NCBI GenBank assembly: GCA_016702305.1
Contig: JADJEH010000001.1
Span: 496,001 to 560,000, forward strand
Length of the DNA stretch: 64,000 bases
Direction of reading: 5' to 3'
Source of the DNA: a bacterium
GTDB lineage: Bacteria > Electryoneota > RPQS01
This document shows positions 32,195-41,280 of this stretch, piece by piece (position 1 is the stretch's first letter; every line of letters starts with the position of its first letter). The position numbers and the translations under genes were made by a program. The notes beneath the pieces were generated by a model that worked only from the letters and a program-made list of their open reading frames with translations, was not told the DNA's origin and ran no database searches.

Positions 32195-35038
32195 ATGTCT
32201 TTTCTGCTCATTCTTCTAATTGCCTCGTCGTTGTGCGCCGCGCCCATTGACACCGTCTGGACGCGCAAGTTCGGCACGACACTGACCGACTTGGCGCAAG
32301 GCGGCAGCGCAGACCTAAGCGGTGGCTACATCACGACAGGATACTATCAGCATCCTGCTCCGAGCCCGCGCGGACAGGACATGCTGGTTGTGCGCGTGAA
32401 CTCATCCGGCGACACCATCTATGCGCGCACCTTCGGCGGCAATTCCTCAGACAACGGTACCGACGTGCACGTCTCACCGTCCCAGACTCTTATCGCCGGA
32501 ACCACATCCTCGTTCGGAGCAAATCCCTCCAACTTATTTGTCGTTGCGCTGAATGACAACGGAGATTCCCTCTGGACGCGCAACTACGACTTCGGCGCAA
32601 CTGATGTTGCATTCGCACTGAAGCGCTCCGTCTCAGGTGACTACTACATCGGCGGCTACTCAATTGCATCCGGCAACTCCAGCTTCTTGTTGTTGAAGAT
32701 TGACTCCACCGGTAATTTACTATGGTCGGAGACGCTTGGCGGGAGTGGCATTGACTGGGCCTTCGATGTTGAGCCGTTAGCCGATGGCGGCTGTTTGATA
32801 GCAGGCGGCAGCGCCAGCTTCGGTGCTGGTGCGCCGCCGCGCATGAACGGATGGCTCGTGCGCTATGATTCAACCGGTGACACCGTTTGGACACGCACCT
32901 ACGGCACCGCGGCCCTTGATGAGCGCATCAATGACATCGAACCGACAAGTAATGGCGGTTTCCTCTTAGCAGGATATCAAGACGATCCATTTGGCGATCT
33001 GGATGTCTTTGTCGTCAAGGTTGACTCCAACGGCATCGAAGAGTGGAGCAACGTCTATGGCGGATCAAGCGATGACGATGCCCTCGGAATTGTTGTTGAC
33101 TGCGACCGCTACATGGTCGCCGGCCACACAACGTCATACGGAGCTGGAGGTCGCGATGCCTACTTCCTAACGCTGGATCAAAATGGCGACACGCTATGGA
33201 CGATGACCTTAGGCGGCACGCTCGATGACATGTTGTACGCAATTCACTCCGGCTGCACGACCGGCGAGCATCCGGGCTACTATGCCACAGGCCTCACGCG
33301 CAACGGCACCAGCGGCCCGCAAGACGCATGGCTCGTCAGGCTTGCCGCCGAACCGCGTCTTGAGTTTACGGCGCCTCAACCGTGCGACCGCTTTGTCTTC
33401 GGAGATATGATCAATGCGACATGGGATGACGACGGCCTGGAGGGATTCCCTGATGTTTCTCTCGAACTGAACCGTGACTATCCGAACGGCGCATGGGAAG
33501 TGCTTAACGCATCGTTCGTCAACAGCGGCTCGTTCAGCTTTGCGGCAACATCGCCGGCATCCTACCACTGCCGCTTGCGGCTGACGAAACTCGGCGGTGT
33601 CTCCGGTCAATGGATCAGCGACGAGTTCTCCGTTGTCCCACCTGGAGCGTTAACTCCGCCGCAGGTAGACTGGGACAGCAGTTACTTCCAAACCATCATC
33701 CGCGACATCGAGTATGTCGAGAGCGACGCCGGATTCGCTTATCCGCTCGGTGCATCCATCACCAAACGCGACTCGATCGGCGGATTCCTCTGGGACTACG
33801 CGCTTCCTAATCCCGGGAATGTCTATAACTACGGCGCAGCGGATATTGGCGAAATGAACAACGGCGACTTGTTAGCTGCGATAACCATGGATTCCGCCGG
33901 CACGTCCGATCCATCGTCTATGTTCGTGTTGCGCCTGACTTCAACGGGCAGCGTTTCTCCGCTAAACGTTGGAGGAAGGCCGATGGGAAGATCCGCAGTG
34001 GCAACGGAAATCCTCCCCGATGCTTCGGGAGGATTCTGGCTATTGGGCAACACCTATCCCGACGGTGGAGGTTTTGGGCCTCTACCTGCCGTGATTCACT
34101 ATCCCGACACGAACGTGCCGCAGCTGCTGGATATGTACTTCTGTTCTGCGCAGGGCGCTGCACTCGCGGACAGCGGCGTTCTGTTAGCGGCATACTCAGG
34201 TGATCCCTTTGCATCCGCCGTAAACGTGCATCTTGTCCTGGTCAACGAATCGTACGACACGGTGTGGACGCGCACATACGATTTTGGTGGGAACGATACG
34301 CCCGAGCGCGTGCTCCGGCATTCAAGCGGAAATCACGTTGTGATGGGGAACACCTCGCCCTTCATCGGCGGCTCCAACACGGCATTCTTCCTCGAAGTGG
34401 ATGCCAACGGCGATTCGTTGCGGTCATGGACTTACAGCGAGCGCAATAACGTCGAGCTGCACGGCCTCGCCGAAGACGGTGACGGCGGAATCATTGCTGT
34501 TGGCACCACAAATTTCACGGCCCAACCAAGCGATTTCGTATTGGTGAAGTTCGATTGCGACGGCGCAATCATGTGGGAGCAAATCTACGGCGGTGCCAAC
34601 AGCGAGACGTTCTGGGATGTTGCCGTGACCAATGACGATGGCTACCTTGCCGCCGGATCGCGCTTCTTCCCGTCGGGGCCGGGACTCGGCGATGACCGAG
34701 GCACGGCAGTGAAGTACGGCAGCGAGACATTCTATGTTCCGCCCGCATGCGTCGCGGCGGATAGTCTCGTGATTCTCCACAACGCAGGTGCGAACTCCAA
34801 CACGTTGACCTGGGTCGGCCCGGATAACGGCGCATTCTTCATCTACAGCACGACCGATCCGCTGGCCGTTTACCCAGCGGGCACATGGTCGCTAATCGGC
34901 TGCACTGAACCCGGCCCGCCGCCAGCCGCATCCGTCATGAGTTGGACCGACTTCGATCTGTCCCCCGCACAAAAATTCTACGTCGTCGTCCACGCCTGCA
35001 ACCAATCCTGCGGCGGCGGCAGCAGCTTGGGCCAGTAA
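32195..35038 (+). CDS. Large secreted beta-propeller/Ig protein
   Basis: 947 residues; ATG at 32195 with GGGGG 5 bases upstream and a signal peptide (M-S-F-L-L-I-L-L-I-A-S-S-L-C-A-A). About seven repeats of the form (V/L)W-T-R-x-(Y/F)-G-G ... D in residues 20-390 and four more in 620-840 suggest two propeller-like modules of the SBBP/Kelch-like kind. Between them (about 395-490) is an Ig-like domain with a conserved Trp and Cys. The C-terminal 90 residues look FnIII-like. No C-terminal sorting domain is present; the chain ends G-G-G-S-S-L-G-Q. Probably exported; function unknown. Confidence 0.75.
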   Translation: MSFLLILLIASSLCAAPIDTVWTRKFGTTLTDLAQGGSADLSGGYITTGYYQHPAPSPRGQDMLVVRVNSSGDTIYARTFGGNSSDNGTDVHVSPSQTLIAGTTSSFGANPSNLFVVALNDNGDSLWTRNYDFGATDVAFALKRSVSGDYYIGGYSIASGNSSFLLLKIDSTGNLLWSETLGGSGIDWAFDVEPLADGGCLIAGGSASFGAGAPPRMNGWLVRYDSTGDTVWTRTYGTAALDERINDIEPTSNGGFLLAGYQDDPFGDLDVFVVKVDSNGIEEWSNVYGGSSDDDALGIVVDCDRYMVAGHTTSYGAGGRDAYFLTLDQNGDTLWTMTLGGTLDDMLYAIHSGCTTGEHPGYYATGLTRNGTSGPQDAWLVRLAAEPRLEFTAPQPCDRFVFGDMINATWDDDGLEGFPDVSLELNRDYPNGAWEVLNASFVNSGSFSFAATSPASYHCRLRLTKLGGVSGQWISDEFSVVPPGALTPPQVDWDSSYFQTIIRDIEYVESDAGFAYPLGASITKRDSIGGFLWDYALPNPGNVYNYGAADIGEMNNGDLLAAITMDSAGTSDPSSMFVLRLTSTGSVSPLNVGGRPMGRSAVATEILPDASGGFWLLGNTYPDGGGFGPLPAVIHYPDTNVPQLLDMYFCSAQGAALADSGVLLAAYSGDPFASAVNVHLVLVNESYDTVWTRTYDFGGNDTPERVLRHSSGNHVVMGNTSPFIGGSNTAFFLEVDANGDSLRSWTYSERNNVELHGLAEDGDGGIIAVGTTNFTAQPSDFVLVKFDCDGAIMWEQIYGGANSETFWDVAVTNDDGYLAAGSRFFPSGPGLGDDRGTAVKYGSETFYVPPACVAADSLVILHNAGANSNTLTWVGPDNGAFFIYSTTDPLAVYPAGTWSLIGCTEPGPPPAASVMSWTDFDLSPAQKFYVVVHACNQSCGGGSSLGQ

Positions 35039-35069
35039 ACATGGCGTATCATGGTGGAGAGCCCCCGCC

Positions 35070-35098
35070 TTGACTTTCCCCCCCAAATTCGCTATATT
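35070..35098 (+). promoter_or_regulatory. Promoter of rpmE
   Basis: TTGACT (35070-35075), a 17-base spacer that includes a C-run, and TATATT (35093-35098), 28 bases before the rpmE start codon. Confidence 0.75.
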
Positions 35099-35125
35099 CC
35101 GCGTTCAACTTCGAGGATTTTGTAT

Positions 35126-35341
35126 ATGAAGCCTGACATCCATCCCGCTTATCACCTTGTTACCATTGAATGTGCGTGCGGAAACTCGTTCCAGACACGT
35201 GCGTCCCGTAACGAAAACCCCTGGAAGGTCGAAATCTGCAACGCCTGCCACCCCTTCTTTACGGGTCAGCAGAAATTGCTGGATACGGCCGGCCGTGTTG
35301 ATAAGTTTCGCAAGAAATATCAGAAGTTTGCGACTAAGTAG
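35126..35341 (+). CDS. rpmE: 50S ribosomal protein L31, zinc-binding type
   Basis: 71 residues forming an intersubunit-bridge protein. The ATG at 35126 is preceded by GAGGA. Start M-K-P-D-I-H-P-A-Y and zinc ligands C16, C18, C38, C41 mark the C+ (zinc) form. It has its own promoter and terminator. The next gene encodes a DUF1385 protein, a neighbour seen in many phyla. Confidence 0.97.
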   Translation: MKPDIHPAYHLVTIECACGNSFQTRASRNENPWKVEICNACHPFFTGQQKLLDTAGRVDKFRKKYQKFATK

Positions 35342-35364
35342 TCCGCAGCTAAGTCTTTCCAGTA

Positions 35365-35394
35365 GGCGGTGTCTCGTGCGAGGCATCGCCTTTT
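35365..35394 (+). terminator. Terminator after rpmE
   Basis: An 11-bp stem with two wobble pairs (35365-35375 with 35380-35390), loop GTGC, then TTTT. It lies between rpmE and the true start of the DUF1385 gene, so the longer open frame from 35369 is not the natural start. Confidence 0.65.
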
Positions 35395-35425
35395 CTGCAT
35401 TCTGGGGGGTAAAGGAATCCCGTCA

Positions 35426-36460
35426 ATGACCAATAATCCCACAGATTCGTCCGTCAACCGCCAGCACATGTCCACCGAACTGGCCATGGGCGGTCAGGCC
35501 CTGATCGAGGGCGTCATGATGCGCAGCCCGCACCGCGTCGCCATGGCCGCCCGCACGCCGGACGGCGGCATCGCCCTCCGGGCCTACCCCTATCGGCCCA
35601 TCACCCGGCGCAATAAGTTCCTCGGCCTGCCCATCCTCAGAGGGGCTATCGGCATGGTCGAGGCCATGAAAGTCGGGGTGGACGCCCTGAACTGGTCGGC
35701 CGACAAATCCACACCCGCCGATGAAAATGCCAAGCCCGCCTCGTTCAAGGACAAGCTGCTCGGCGCGCTTTCTACGGTGCTCGCGATCAGCCTGGGCGTC
35801 GGTATCTTTCTATACCTGCCGTACGTCCTGGCTCGCGTGGTCGTAGGCGGGGAAGAGAACCAGATTCCCTTCCACCTGATCGCCGGCGGCGGACGGGTGA
35901 TTGCCCTGATCGGCTATATGTGGATTATCTCGAAGTTCAAAGACATCTTTCGCGTCTTCCAGTATCACGGTTCCGAACACAAGACGATCTTCGCCTACGA
36001 ACAGGGCCAGAAGCTCGAACCGGCCCAAGTCTTGAAGCAGACGCGCTTCCACCCGCGCTGTGGGACGAGTTTCCTGCTGATCGTGGCCATTCTCGCGATT
36101 ATCTTCTTCGTGGTCGTAGACTCGATTGTAGTGGCACTGTGGGGACCCTACCGCAACGCCGCCACGCGCTTGTTGGCCCATCTGCCGCTGATTCCGCTGG
36201 TGGCCGGGGTGTCCTTCGAATTCCTGAAGTTTTCGGCCAAGCACGTCCGCAACCCGTTCATCAACGCCCTGATCCAGCCCGGCCTGTGGCTGCAGCGGAT
36301 CACGACCAAGGAGCCCGAGGCTCCGATGTGCGAGGTGGCCATTTGTGCCCTGGAAGAGGCTCTGCGCGACCCGCAGGACAATGTTGAGGTCGAGACCGTC
36401 TTTCCGCCCGGCACGCGCCCCCATTCGCGGGCTGCGGCTCCTCTGGCCGCGATGTTCTAA
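35426..36460 (+). CDS. DUF1385 (YqhQ-like) membrane protein
   Basis: 344 residues. The start ATG at 35426 has AAAGGAA 8 bases upstream. The conserved N-terminal G-G-Q-A-L-I-E-G-V-M-M-R-S-P motif defines DUF1385. Hydrophobic segments lie around residues 110-140, 150-175 and 210-240. The F-Q-Y-H-G-S-E-H-K-T-I-F-A-Y-E and T-R-F-H-P-R-C-G-T-S-F motifs, with conserved His, Glu and Cys, suggest a metal- or ligand-binding site between membrane helices. The biochemical function of the family is not established. prfA, the usual next gene in many genomes, is absent here. Confidence 0.88.
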   Translation: MTNNPTDSSVNRQHMSTELAMGGQALIEGVMMRSPHRVAMAARTPDGGIALRAYPYRPITRRNKFLGLPILRGAIGMVEAMKVGVDALNWSADKSTPADENAKPASFKDKLLGALSTVLAISLGVGIFLYLPYVLARVVVGGEENQIPFHLIAGGGRVIALIGYMWIISKFKDIFRVFQYHGSEHKTIFAYEQGQKLEPAQVLKQTRFHPRCGTSFLLIVAILAIIFFVVVDSIVVALWGPYRNAATRLLAHLPLIPLVAGVSFEFLKFSAKHVRNPFINALIQPGLWLQRITTKEPEAPMCEVAICALEEALRDPQDNVEVETVFPPGTRPHSRAAAPLAAMF

Positions 36461-36560
36461 ACAGTGGCGCGGGAATTGCGCCGTTCCGTGTGACCAACAT
36501 CCCTGTCTGTGACGCTCCGCGCTCCAGCGACAACGGGTCCGGTGTCCACGCCGGGGGGGC

Positions 36561-36589
36561 TTGACAAAGTGTGAAGAGAGTTGTATCTT
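36561..36589 (+). promoter_or_regulatory. Promoter of the small secreted protein gene
   Basis: TTGACA (36561-36566), a 17-base spacer and TATCTT (36584-36589), 45 bases before the ATG at 36635. Confidence 0.75.
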
Positions 36590-36634
36590 CAAAAGTTAGA
36601 CAATCCATCTGAACTGCCGCAGGCAGGCAAGACC

Positions 36635-37105
36635 ATGAAATATCTGCTGATTTTGATGTTGGGGCTGGGCCTTTTGGGACCGGCGGCGTTGGCGGGGGAC
36701 TCGTGCTGCAAGTCCAGCAGCAAGTGTTGCCCGGAAGATCCGTATGCCAATCCGGACTGGGGCTACAGCTACCGCAACGCGCATTATCTGCCGGACAATC
36801 CGCCGGCCGAACTGGAAGCCTTCTGGCACAAGCTGATTCCGATGCTGGAAGCCCGGCACACGGCCGAGTCGGCCTATCTGCGCGAGTATTCCAAGGAATT
36901 GCTCACCTATGCCCGTGATGTTAAGGGTTCGCTGGACGAGGGCACGCGCTATCAGAAGCATTTCTACAACGAAGCCGCCGCCGATCTCGTGCGCGCCTGC
37001 AAGGAATTGCATGTGCTGAGCTACGGTGCGCCGTCGCCGTCGTTGTATGCCGAGATGCACAAAGTCGAAGAAGCCTACGTGCGCCTGGCCAACCTGTGTG
37101 AATAA
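36635..37105 (+). CDS. Small secreted helical protein with a CC/CC motif
   Basis: 156 residues. The signal peptide is M-K-Y-L-L-I-L-M-L-G-L-G-L-L-G-P-A-A-L-A, followed at once by G-D-S-C-C-K-S-S-S-K-C-C. The rest is predicted mostly helical (E-L-E-A-F-W-H-K-L-I-P-M-L-E-A-R-H; Y-L-R-E-Y-S-K-E-L-L) with conserved-looking His, Glu and Tyr. It could bind a metal or heme, but no known family was recognised. It is a single-gene unit with its own promoter and downstream hairpins. Confidence 0.7.
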   Translation: MKYLLILMLGLGLLGPAALAGDSCCKSSSKCCPEDPYANPDWGYSYRNAHYLPDNPPAELEAFWHKLIPMLEARHTAESAYLREYSKELLTYARDVKGSLDEGTRYQKHFYNEAAADLVRACKELHVLSYGAPSPSLYAEMHKVEEAYVRLANLCE

Positions 37106-37136
37106 GAAAGTCCTTTCGATAATTTCGCAAACTTAG

Positions 37137-37155
37137 GTCGGGCCTCCGGCCCGAC
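37137..37155 (+). terminator. Hairpin after the 36635 gene
   Basis: A perfect 8-bp stem GTCGGGCC / GGCCCGAC with loop TCC. There is no T-tract, so it may stabilise the mRNA 3' end or work together with the next hairpin. Confidence 0.45.
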
Positions 37156-37178
37156 AAGGTCAAGCGAGACTGGGAAGA

Positions 37179-37207
37179 TCAGCCCGCCCTTTTGGGCGGG
37201 CTGATTT
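37179..37207 (+). terminator. Terminator hairpin
   Basis: A perfect 11-bp stem (TCAGCCCGCCC, 37179-37189; GGGCGGGCTGA, 37194-37204), loop TTTT, followed by TTT. It probably ends the 36635 transcript, 74 bases after its stop. Confidence 0.7.
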
Positions 37208-37229
37208 GCTAAGCCTGGAGGCCACGAAA

Positions 37230-38470
37230 ATGTCAACGCGAATTCTATCTGCATTCAATCTTTTGAAGCGGGTGGGGTTCGCGGTTTTGTTGTATGCGCG
37301 TTGCGCCTTTGCGCAGCCCTACGAGCCGACTTATTTGTTGGATGTTACGGGAGGGTACTTGGATTCAATTTGCAATCCATGGGATCAAGACGGAGATGGC
37401 TTTGAGGATTTTTTCGTCTATGCAGCTTCCGAAGAAGTGCAGGTCGGGATTATTGGCAAGGCTCACGAGGAGTTAAGGACTTTTGAGTTTGGAAGATTTG
37501 ACTCGCTGTCGGGTTTGGCTGGTTTGATGCGGCCTTTGATGCGGGATTTACAGTTCCGGCAGGAGATGTCAATGGAGATGGGCATGCCGACATCATGCGC
37601 ACGTTGTGCGTTTGGTACGATGGACTGTGACCTCTATCCCTATTGGGCGGTCCGGGCGTTTCGACACCATACCGGACTGGAATGGACCTGTCACAAGTCT
37701 GGATCACCAACGTAGGCGACTACAACGGTGATGGCCGTGATGATTATACGAGTCGTCCGTTGAGTGCGCAGTATTTCGGGTTGTATTTTGGGCAGGAACC
37801 GCCGCTGTCGCAGGAGTATGAGTGGGAGCACACTCCCAACCGGAATCACATGGGGTTTGGCGACGTGAACGGCGACGGGTTCTGGATTTTGGAATGAGCT
37901 ACTTCATTCACGACTCGCGGATAGAGATGTTCTTGGGCTCGGCGGATGCGACTCCATGCCTTTGGTTTCTACCAATATGGACCAGACGATCCAGGCCTAA
38001 TAGAGGCCGGATTGTGGGTGACATTAATGGTGATGGATACGACGACATTGTCGCATACTTTGCCATTTGAAATGGCGCGCAAGCATGTCTATTACGGACA
38101 GCCGAGCTTGATTTTTACTGGGGAAACGGGAATGAAATCGCCGGTTATGTCACACCGCTGGCGCGCGGACGGATTTGATGACTATGCACTATGACGCCCG
38201 AGGTTGGCTGCGGGACCCTCTGAACTCCGGCGTGGATCTGAGTCCACCGAGGCGACCGCCGGTGAAGGGCGTGGGTGGCTCGGCGCGTGGCGCGCCGGAG
38301 CGCACGCGTTGCGGCGGAGGCTCCGGCGGAAATCCCAGCAGCTCGCCTCCGTCCTGGAGATTCCGCTGGAAGTAACGGGAACGGGAACGCACACGTCACG
38401 CTGACCATGCCAACACGCTTGGCGATCGCCACAGTTTTTCGCAAACGGAATTCACGGTCTAACCTGCGGC
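37230..38470 (+). pseudogene. Decayed FG-GAP surface protein, copy A
   Basis: A normal start (ATG 37230, GGAGG at 37217-37221) and signal peptide ending A-F-A before Q-P are followed by D-Q-D-G-D-G-F-E-D. The coding potential then moves between frames: G-D-V-N-G-D-G-H-A-D-I-M near 37555, G-D-Y-N-G-D-G-R-D-D near 37715, G-D-V-N-G-D-G-F near 37860 and G-D-I-N-G-D-G-Y-D-D near 38017. These are calcium-binding FG-GAP/integrin-like repeats. Remnants of a sorting domain (D-F-P/E-V-T-G type) appear near 38358-38460. At least three frame changes are needed, so the gene is dead or the sequence locally poor. Confidence 0.65.
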
Positions 38471-39677
38471 TCGAGGGACCCCGCGGAGCGGCGCTCCAAA
38501 ATTTGCAAGGATACCAAGACGGGGGGCTTCGTGACTTTGACTTCAATCCTAAATCGAATGACATCGCGCTTCGCTCTATTAGGAACGACGTAAGTATCGC
38601 CACTTTCAGGTTGGGGACGAGTTTTCTGGTCGGAGCGCCGGGGGGACGGCCACCCAGTTTTGCGCCTATACCTACTATTTCTGGGCGGTCCCGGCGTGTT
38701 TGACACGCTTGCAGATTGGGTGGCGACCTGACCACAATGCGATTCACCAACGTAGGGGACTACAACGGTGAGGCCGGAGATAGTCGCCGTGAGTGCACAT
38801 TTCGGGTTGTATTTGGGGCGGGCCGGCTGTCCAGGGATGAGGGGCACCCAACCGGAATCACATGGGGTTGGCGACGTGAACGGCGACGGGTTCTCGGAGG
38901 GAATGAGCCCTGGGTGCGGCTCTTTCGGTCCGAAGCAGACTCTGTCCGGTGTTATCCAGCCCAGGAGAGGTAGGGCAGGATGTTGGCGATGTCAAGGGAG
39001 GGTTGACGACGTTTAACACTGTCCTGGTCGGCCAGCGCTGGCCTTGTATCGGGGAATGAAATGGACGGACCAAGGCTCTGGGGCGATGGATGGCCCAGAG
39101 TATGTCACGCCATGGCGACGTCAGCGATGCCTTTGACGACTATGCTTTTACGATAATGAGGCTTGAATACCAAATCGAGGTCTGGCTTGGGCGGTAATCC
39201 GTTACCCACCGCACCTGCATGGGTTCTTGAGGCCCACGGCATGACTACCCATACCGCATCGGTGAAGCGGGCGATTTTAACGGAGACGGGATAGATGACT
39301 GGTTCTTCTCGGCGTATCACGGTCTCGAAGAGCGTGGCCGCATCATCGTGGTTGCCGGAGACCGCAACTTCGGCGTTGCGGCGGATGACAATCCTGCGAC
39401 AATCCCCGCCGCATTTGTGCTCCATGCCTGTTATCCCAATCCGTTCAACAGCAGTGTGACGATTCCGCTGGAGGTTACGGGGCCGGAGTCGCAGCACGTC
39501 ACGCTGACCATTGCCAACACCCTCGTACAGATCGCCTACAGTTTTTCGCAGACGGATTTCACTCCTGGCCTGCACACGCTGCGCTGGAACGGCAGCGACG
39601 CCGCCACTGGACTCTATTTCGTCACCGCACATTCCCATAACGCTCGGCACATACAGAAGATCCTCCTAATCAAATGA
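38471..39677 (+). pseudogene. Decayed FG-GAP surface protein, copy B with intact sorting domain
   Basis: Repeats copy A about 1.0 kb downstream: the phrases CACCAACGTAGG-GACTACAACGGTGA (near 38745; copy A near 37708) and the G-D-V-N-G-D-G stretch (near 38873; copy A near 37858) match closely. The frame is broken several times. The end (about 39260 on) reads G-D-F-N-G-D-G-I-D-D-W and then, from 39348, a continuous C-terminal sorting domain (A-C-Y-P-N-P-F-N-S-S ... I-L-L-I-K). It is best seen as a tandem duplicate in decay. Confidence 0.6.
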
Positions 39678-39730
39678 GGGAAATCATCATGCGGAACATG
39701 ACATCCTCTGGCGTTGCCCAGACTCGCCCC

Positions 39731-39759
39731 TTGACACATCCGTTCAAATTTCGTATATT
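39731..39759 (+). promoter_or_regulatory. Promoter of ychF
   Basis: TTGACA (39731-39736), a 17-base spacer and TATATT (39754-39759). The predicted leader is long, about 170 bases, and ends in a heptad repeat. Confidence 0.75.
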
Positions 39760-39899
39760 AAAGATTGCCCAAACAACTCGCGGCGGCGTGCGCTGCGCGT
39801 GCCCCGAACGCCTGCCTCATTAAAAACAGTCCCTTCCGTTCCGACAATTGTGAGCGTTTAACGCAAAAACAAGATTTTAGCTTCGTCCCGCTTCCGCTT

Positions 39900-39927
39900 C
39901 ACACTTCTGACTTCAGACTTCATACTT
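39900..39927. repeat. Heptanucleotide tandem repeat before ychF, four units
   Basis: CACACTT, CTGACTT, CAGACTT, CATACTT lie head to tail and end 10 bases before the GTG start. The unit is nearly the same as that before dinB (CTGACTT). Confidence 0.8.
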
Positions 39928-39937
39928 TACCCCACCC

Positions 39938-41014
39938 GTGAATATCGGCCTAATCGGCGCCCCGCAGTCGGGCAAAACCACCGTCTTCCACCTTCTGACC
40001 GGCACTGAGCCGGATGCCGCCGCCGCGCACAAGCGCGAAACGCTGCGCGCCATGACGCATGTCCCCGACCCGCGTGTGGACAAACTCGCCGAAATGAGCG
40101 AGTCGCGTAAAATCGTCTATACCACCGTCGAATACCTCGACACGCCCGGTCTCGAAGAAGGCGCGTCCAAACAGAGCTGGTTCGAAGGCGTGTTCTCGGG
40201 CGAACTCAAGAATTCCGATGCCCTCGGTCTGGTCGTGCGTGGTTTCGAGTTGGATGGGGCCGATGCGCCTGACGCGCCGCGCGACATTCGCCGCATCCAG
40301 GACGAACTCATCTTCAGCGACCTCGTCGTCATTGACAAGCGCCATGAGAAACTCCTAAAGCAGGTGCGCGTCAAATCGCCGTCCGCGCAGGAGACCATGG
40401 AGCTGTCCGTCCTCGAACGCGCCAAAGAGCGGCTCGAGGCCGGGAAGCCGCTGCGCACGCTCGCCCTCGAGTTCCACGAGAAAAAGGCTCTGCGCGGCTT
40501 CCAACTCTTGAGCGAAAAGCCGATGCTCGTCGTACTCAACCTCGCCGAAGGGGACCTGAACCAGGCCGAAGCGCTCGCCGCCAAACTGACCGCAGAGTTC
40601 GCCGCCGACGCCATGGCCGTCATCGGCCTGTCCGCCGGTATCGAAGGCGAAATCGCCCGGCTCGATGACGAAGAGCGCGCCGTGTTCATGAGCGATCTGG
40701 GCATCACAACCTCCGCCCGCGACCGCGTCCTCCAGGCGAGCTACGCGCTGCTCGGCCTGCAGAGCTTCCTGACCACCGGCGACAAAGAGACCCGTGCCTG
40801 GACCATCCGCGCCGGCGAAACCGCCCTCGACGCTGCCGGCGTGATCCACAGCGATCTGGCCAAAGGCTTCATCCGCGCCGAAGTTGTCCACTACGACGAC
40901 TTCGTCCGCGAAGGCGGCTATCCAGGCTGTAAAGGGAAAGGACTGGTCCGCCTCGAGGGGAAAGAATACGTCGTCAAGGACGGCGACATCCTCGTCATCC
41001 GGCACAGTGGTTGA
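39938..41014 (+). CDS. ychF: Redox-regulated ATPase/GTPase YchF (Obg family)
   Basis: Universally conserved P-loop protein that binds ATP in preference to GTP and associates with ribosomes. The start is GTG at 39938 (M-N-I-G-L-I-G-A-P-Q-S-G-K-T-T); the P-loop is residues 7-14. Switch II reads D-T-P-G-L, and the base-specificity motif is N-L-A-E, as in ATP-binding YchF. The C-terminal TGS domain ends D-G-D-I-L-V-I-R-H-S-G. At 358 residues it has normal length. No SD is visible; a heptad repeat is upstream and a strong terminator downstream. Confidence 0.95.
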   Translation: MNIGLIGAPQSGKTTVFHLLTGTEPDAAAAHKRETLRAMTHVPDPRVDKLAEMSESRKIVYTTVEYLDTPGLEEGASKQSWFEGVFSGELKNSDALGLVVRGFELDGADAPDAPRDIRRIQDELIFSDLVVIDKRHEKLLKQVRVKSPSAQETMELSVLERAKERLEAGKPLRTLALEFHEKKALRGFQLLSEKPMLVVLNLAEGDLNQAEALAAKLTAEFAADAMAVIGLSAGIEGEIARLDDEERAVFMSDLGITTSARDRVLQASYALLGLQSFLTTGDKETRAWTIRAGETALDAAGVIHSDLAKGFIRAEVVHYDDFVREGGYPGCKGKGLVRLEGKEYVVKDGDILVIRHSG

Positions 41015-41039
41015 AAGATACTTCAAGCAACACTCGCAA

Positions 41040-41070
41040 GACCCGCTGATTCGTCAGCGGGTCTTTTTTT
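41040..41070 (+). terminator. Terminator after ychF with UUCG tetraloop
   Basis: A perfect 10-bp stem GACCCGCTGA / TCAGCGGGTC (41040-41049, 41054-41063) capped by TTCG and followed by seven T. A textbook intrinsic terminator, 25 bases after the ychF stop. Confidence 0.95.
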
Positions 41071-41111
41071 GCAATGGTTATTTGCGGCGGTCGCGCGCCT
41101 TCAACGTTAGC

Positions 41112-41126
41112 CGGACAAACTGTCCG
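41112..41126. promoter_or_regulatory. Palindrome upstream of the pilB sigma-54 promoter
   Basis: CGGACA-AAC-TGTCCG is a perfect inverted repeat with a 3-base spacer. It lies about 70 bases upstream of the -24 element, where enhancer-binding proteins of the NtrC family usually bind. A TGTCCG half-site also occurs at 47715-47720, about 55 bases upstream of the pilin -24. Confidence 0.45.
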
Positions 41127-41195
41127 AAAAGCACGAGCTTGGCAGGAAAATCGGCAGTTCCGCGCGAAACGATGAAGCAGAATGCGATGTTTCCG

Positions 41196-41211
41196 TGGCA
41201 TGCACTTTGCG
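41196..41211 (+). promoter_or_regulatory. Sigma-54 promoter of the pilB operon
   Basis: TGGCATGCACTTTGCG has GG (41197-41198) and GC (41209-41210) separated by exactly 10 bases, as sigma-54 holoenzyme requires. Transcription would begin near 41222, about 60 bases before the pilB ATG. Confidence 0.75.
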
Positions 41212-41280
41212 AACAATTGGCGTGATGCAAAGGCAATCTCCCGCAACGTTGGAAACGGTAAACAGCAGGCACAAGCATTC

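Noticed and set aside
35369..35425. Extension of the DUF1385 protein to 35369
   Set aside because: It would start inside the terminator hairpin of rpmE; ATG 35426 has an SD.
39845..39863. Sequence ACAATTGTGAGCGTTTAAC similar to a lac operator half
   Set aside because: Only one half resembles the operator, there is no symmetric second half, and no LacI-type gene or sugar gene is near.
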